Of a DNA stretch of 6,920 nucleotides, positions 5,987 through 6,920 are shown in pieces. A program made the translations under genes and the position numbers. This DNA comes from Desulfobacterales bacterium S5133MH16 (GTDB lineage Bacteria > Desulfobacterota > Desulfobacteria > Desulfobacterales > UBA11574): NCBI GenBank assembly GCA_001751005.1, contig MAXL01000205.1, positions 1 to 6,920 of the forward strand, read 5' to 3'. Under the pieces are notes generated by a model. That model worked only from the letters and a program-made list of their open reading frames with translations, had not been told where the DNA came from and did not search any database. The number at the start of each line of letters is the position of its first letter. Position 1 is the first letter of the stretch.

Positions 5987-6028
5987 CTACATATTTTAAC
6001 ATTGACATACTATACATTTTTCGCACAA
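5962..6028. repeat. Second inverted repeat (TTGTGCGAAAA / TTTTCGCACAA) overlapping the first
   Basis: TTGTGCGAAAA (5962-5972) and TTTTCGCACAA (6018-6028) are perfect 11-bp inverted repeats 45 bases apart. The left arm overlaps the right arm and loop of the 19-bp repeat, so the two structures cannot form together in one RNA. The remainder of 5781-6139 is AT-rich, with no recognised gene. Confidence 0.6.
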
Positions 6029-6139
6029 TTATTTTTGTTATAAGCAAATTCTTATCATTAAACTGTAGATAAAATCCTTAAAGTGGTCGAAAAAGAAAAA
6101 AACGATCTTATAGTGATGCTTACCCATAAGGAGAAAGCC

Positions 6140-6228
6140 ATGAGCCATCTTATTGCTGTTGCATTTGATGACGAGTTTAAAGCAGAACAGGTCCGTCTCG
6201 ATCTCATTAGAATGCAGCGAAAAGATGA
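6140..6228 (+). pseudogene. DUF1269-family membrane protein, N-terminal fragment
   Basis: AAGGAG (6128-6133) sits 6 bases before ATG 6140, an excellent start. The product begins MSHLIAVAFDDEFKAEQVRL DLIRMQR in pieces typical of DUF1269 proteins (usual pattern 'FDDEFKAEEVRL.LLKMQRE'), which are about 150-180 residues with a Gly-rich membrane hairpin. After about residue 27 the likeness stops: the frame goes on to residue 81 (stop at 6383-6385) through sequence that belongs, in another frame, to a P-type ATPase end. The middle and membrane part of DUF1269 are gone. A longer start at GTG 6083 is disfavoured because it lacks a ribosome binding site. The 81-residue hybrid may still be translated. 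Confidence 0.7.
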
Positions 6229-6339
6229 GGCTGGAAACCGGCGTTCTTTGTGTGGGGTTATGCCTTGGCTTGGTTTGTTTTTAACGATTTCATTAAATTG
6301 GCAGCTTATAAAGTATTTGAATTTGAGCAGGAACTTTAA
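6229..6339 (+). pseudogene. C-terminal end of a plasma-membrane-type proton P-type ATPase
   Basis: In this frame, following a TGA at 6226-6228, the bases read GWKPAFFVWGYALAWFVFND and then FIKLAAYKVFEFEQEL before TAA at 6337-6339. This matches the last transmembrane helix and tail of P-type H+-ATPases of the proton-efflux type ('LFVWGYALAWFLVNDRVKLLAYR'). Only 36 codons of a roughly 800-900-residue protein remain, directly abutting the DUF1269 fragment in a different frame. I infer a deletion that removed the end of one gene, the start and body of the other and anything between. The natural stop is preserved, as expected for a 3' end. Confidence 0.65.
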
Positions 6340-6461
6340 TGGCAGAAAGCATCTTCAAAAAGCCCCACATGTAATAGGTAGTTAAAGATATTCAAGCCCC
6401 TTATTTTTTCTTTTTTCTGCAACAATTCTCTTGGATTGATAGCGGGTGAATTATCTTCGAG

Positions 6462-6522
6462 TTTCGAAATTTTGCGAAAACAGATTTCGAAATTTTTCTA
6501 CATTTTGCAAGCCGGCAAAATG
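6462..6522. promoter_or_regulatory. Paired TTTCGAAA palindromes and nearby CATTTTGC/GCAAAATG stem upstream of hsp20
   Basis: TTTCGAAATTTT occurs twice exactly (6462-6473 and 6485-6496), 23 bases apart, about two helical turns. A related TTTTGCGAAAA lies between them (6470-6480). Next, CATTTTGC (6501-6508) and GCAAAATG (6515-6522) form an 8-bp stem with a 6-base loop. The arrangement suggests an operator for a dimeric repressor in the hsp20 leader. It is not a CIRCE element. The remainder of 6340-6461 is AT-rich and featureless apart from T-runs. Confidence 0.4.
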
Positions 6523-6566
6523 AATTGCGAACAGCCACAGGAATAACTTGCTGGAATTGAAGTAGA

Positions 6567-6572
6567 TATAAT
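6567..6572 (+). promoter_or_regulatory. Candidate -10 box (TATAAT) for hsp20
   Basis: A perfect TATAAT lies about 118 bases before the hsp20 start. The best -35 choices are poor: TTGCTG (6548-6553) with only 13 bases spacing, or AACTTG (6545-6550) with 16. No sigma-32-type CTTGAA/CCCAT pair was found. If used, the transcript would have a leader of roughly 110 bases. Confidence 0.3.
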
Positions 6573-6689
6573 TTCTCAACAAAATGGCATGCTTTATGCT
6601 AGTTTACTTATCTGAATGTTAAAAGGATCTGTTTGTTAGGTTGGTAATTATTATACCCTGGGGAGGAGAGCATAAAAAGGAGGGCTATT

Positions 6690-6920
6690 ATGGAATTAGT
6701 ACCCTGGAGACCATTTGGAGAATTGAGTCCATTTCGAAAAGAAATGGACAGACTTTGGGATCGATTTTCAGGTGAGACACCATTTGCCAGGACATTTGCC
6801 GAATCGTGGCTGCCTTCGGTCGATATTTCGGAAACCAAGGATAACTTTGTTGTAAAGGCTGAGTTGCCTGGTCTGGAAGCAAAAAACGTAAACGTCAGTA
6901 TCTCGGGAGACATACTGACC
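6690..6920 (+). CDS. Hsp20 / alpha-crystallin family small heat shock protein, 3'-truncated by the window edge
   Basis: ATP-independent holdase that binds unfolding proteins in the cytosol and passes them to other chaperones. The first 77 codons are present and the frame is open to the last base. The N-terminus (MELVPWRPFGELSPF, then FRKEMDRLWDRF) is the typical hydrophobic/amphipathic arm. The alpha-crystallin domain begins at about residue 41 with LPSVDISETKDNFVVKAELP and GLEAKNVNVSISGD, matching the family pattern 'P.VDI.E....V..A.LPG......V.VS'. The C-terminal IxI motif lies beyond the window. Start is decided by AAGGAGG (6677-6683), 6 bases before ATG. A hairpin (6727-6749) sits early in the coding sequence. 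It follows a stretch of stress-gene relics on the same strand. Confidence 0.95.
   Translation, partial: MELVPWRPFGELSPFRKEMDRLWDRFSGETPFARTFAESWLPSVDISETKDNFVVKAELPGLEAKNVNVSISGDILT

Noticed and set aside
6002..6030. TTGACA at 6002-6007 as a -35 box
   Set aside because: No acceptable -10 hexamer at 16-18 bases downstream (ACAATT/CAATTA).
6083..6139. GTG 6083 as the DUF1269 start
   Set aside because: No ribosome binding site and a Lys/Glu-rich leader; ATG 6140 is preceded by AAGGAG and matches the family's start.
6650..6710. RNA thermometer masking the hsp20 ribosome binding site
   Set aside because: No upstream anti-Shine-Dalgarno (CCUCC/fourU) pairs with AAGGAGG; only a short CCCT match is seen.

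Overview
The window reads as chromosomal DNA from an anaerobic or microaerophilic bacterium, most likely a Desulfobacterota (deltaproteobacterial) relative. This is inferred from the gene types (an accessory FtsH, an AmmeMemoRadiSam radical-SAM enzyme, a COG1237-type metallo-beta-lactamase-fold protein, an Fe-S family 4-like uracil-DNA glycosylase), strong AGGAGG-type ribosome binding sites and moderate GC. No 16S or lineage marker is present, so the assignment is tentative.

Layout. (1) 1-1218, plus strand: 3' two-thirds of an ftsH gene whose start lies outside the window. (2) 1268-1357: a stub of a response regulator that stops after the first helix. (3) 1380-2393: a complete radical-SAM enzyme of the AmmeMemoRadiSam group (amrS), with no AMMECR1 or MEMO partner in view. 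(4) 2538-2768: a small coiled-coil protein. (5) 2769-3049: degraded coding sequence ending in what looks like the last part of a cold-shock domain of the kind fused to HPF/RaiA ribosome-hibernation proteins. (6) 3050-3661: a helix-hairpin-helix DNA-glycosylase-like protein. (7) 3662-4025: a convergent intergenic region with inverted repeats and a strong hairpin. (8) 4026-4898, minus strand: an exported or dual-start metallo-hydrolase. (9) 5196-5780, minus strand: a family 4-like uracil-DNA glycosylase. (10) 5781-6139: a divergent intergenic region with a perfect 19-bp inverted repeat and a competing 11-bp one. (11) 6140-6339: an N-terminal piece of a DUF1269 gene joined directly, in another frame, to the C-terminal end of a P-type proton ATPase. 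(12) 6340-6689: a leader with a TTTCGAAA operator-like pair. (13) 6690-6920: the 5' part of an hsp20 gene running off the end.

How the parts fit. Intact or recently intact functions centre on protein quality control (FtsH, Hsp20), DNA base repair (HhH protein, uracil-DNA glycosylase) and stress (HPF/cold-shock relic, DUF1269, proton ATPase). I see no clear new multi-gene system. The striking theme is decay: at least three gene relics with abrupt ends lie within 7 kb. This suggests a stress-tolerance gene cluster eroded by internal deletions. The half after about 3660 is visibly more AT-rich than the first half. The most testable new observations are the DUF1269/ATPase deletion junction, the internal ribosome binding site that could give a signal-less form of the metallo-hydrolase, and the overlapping inverted repeats at 5926-6028.
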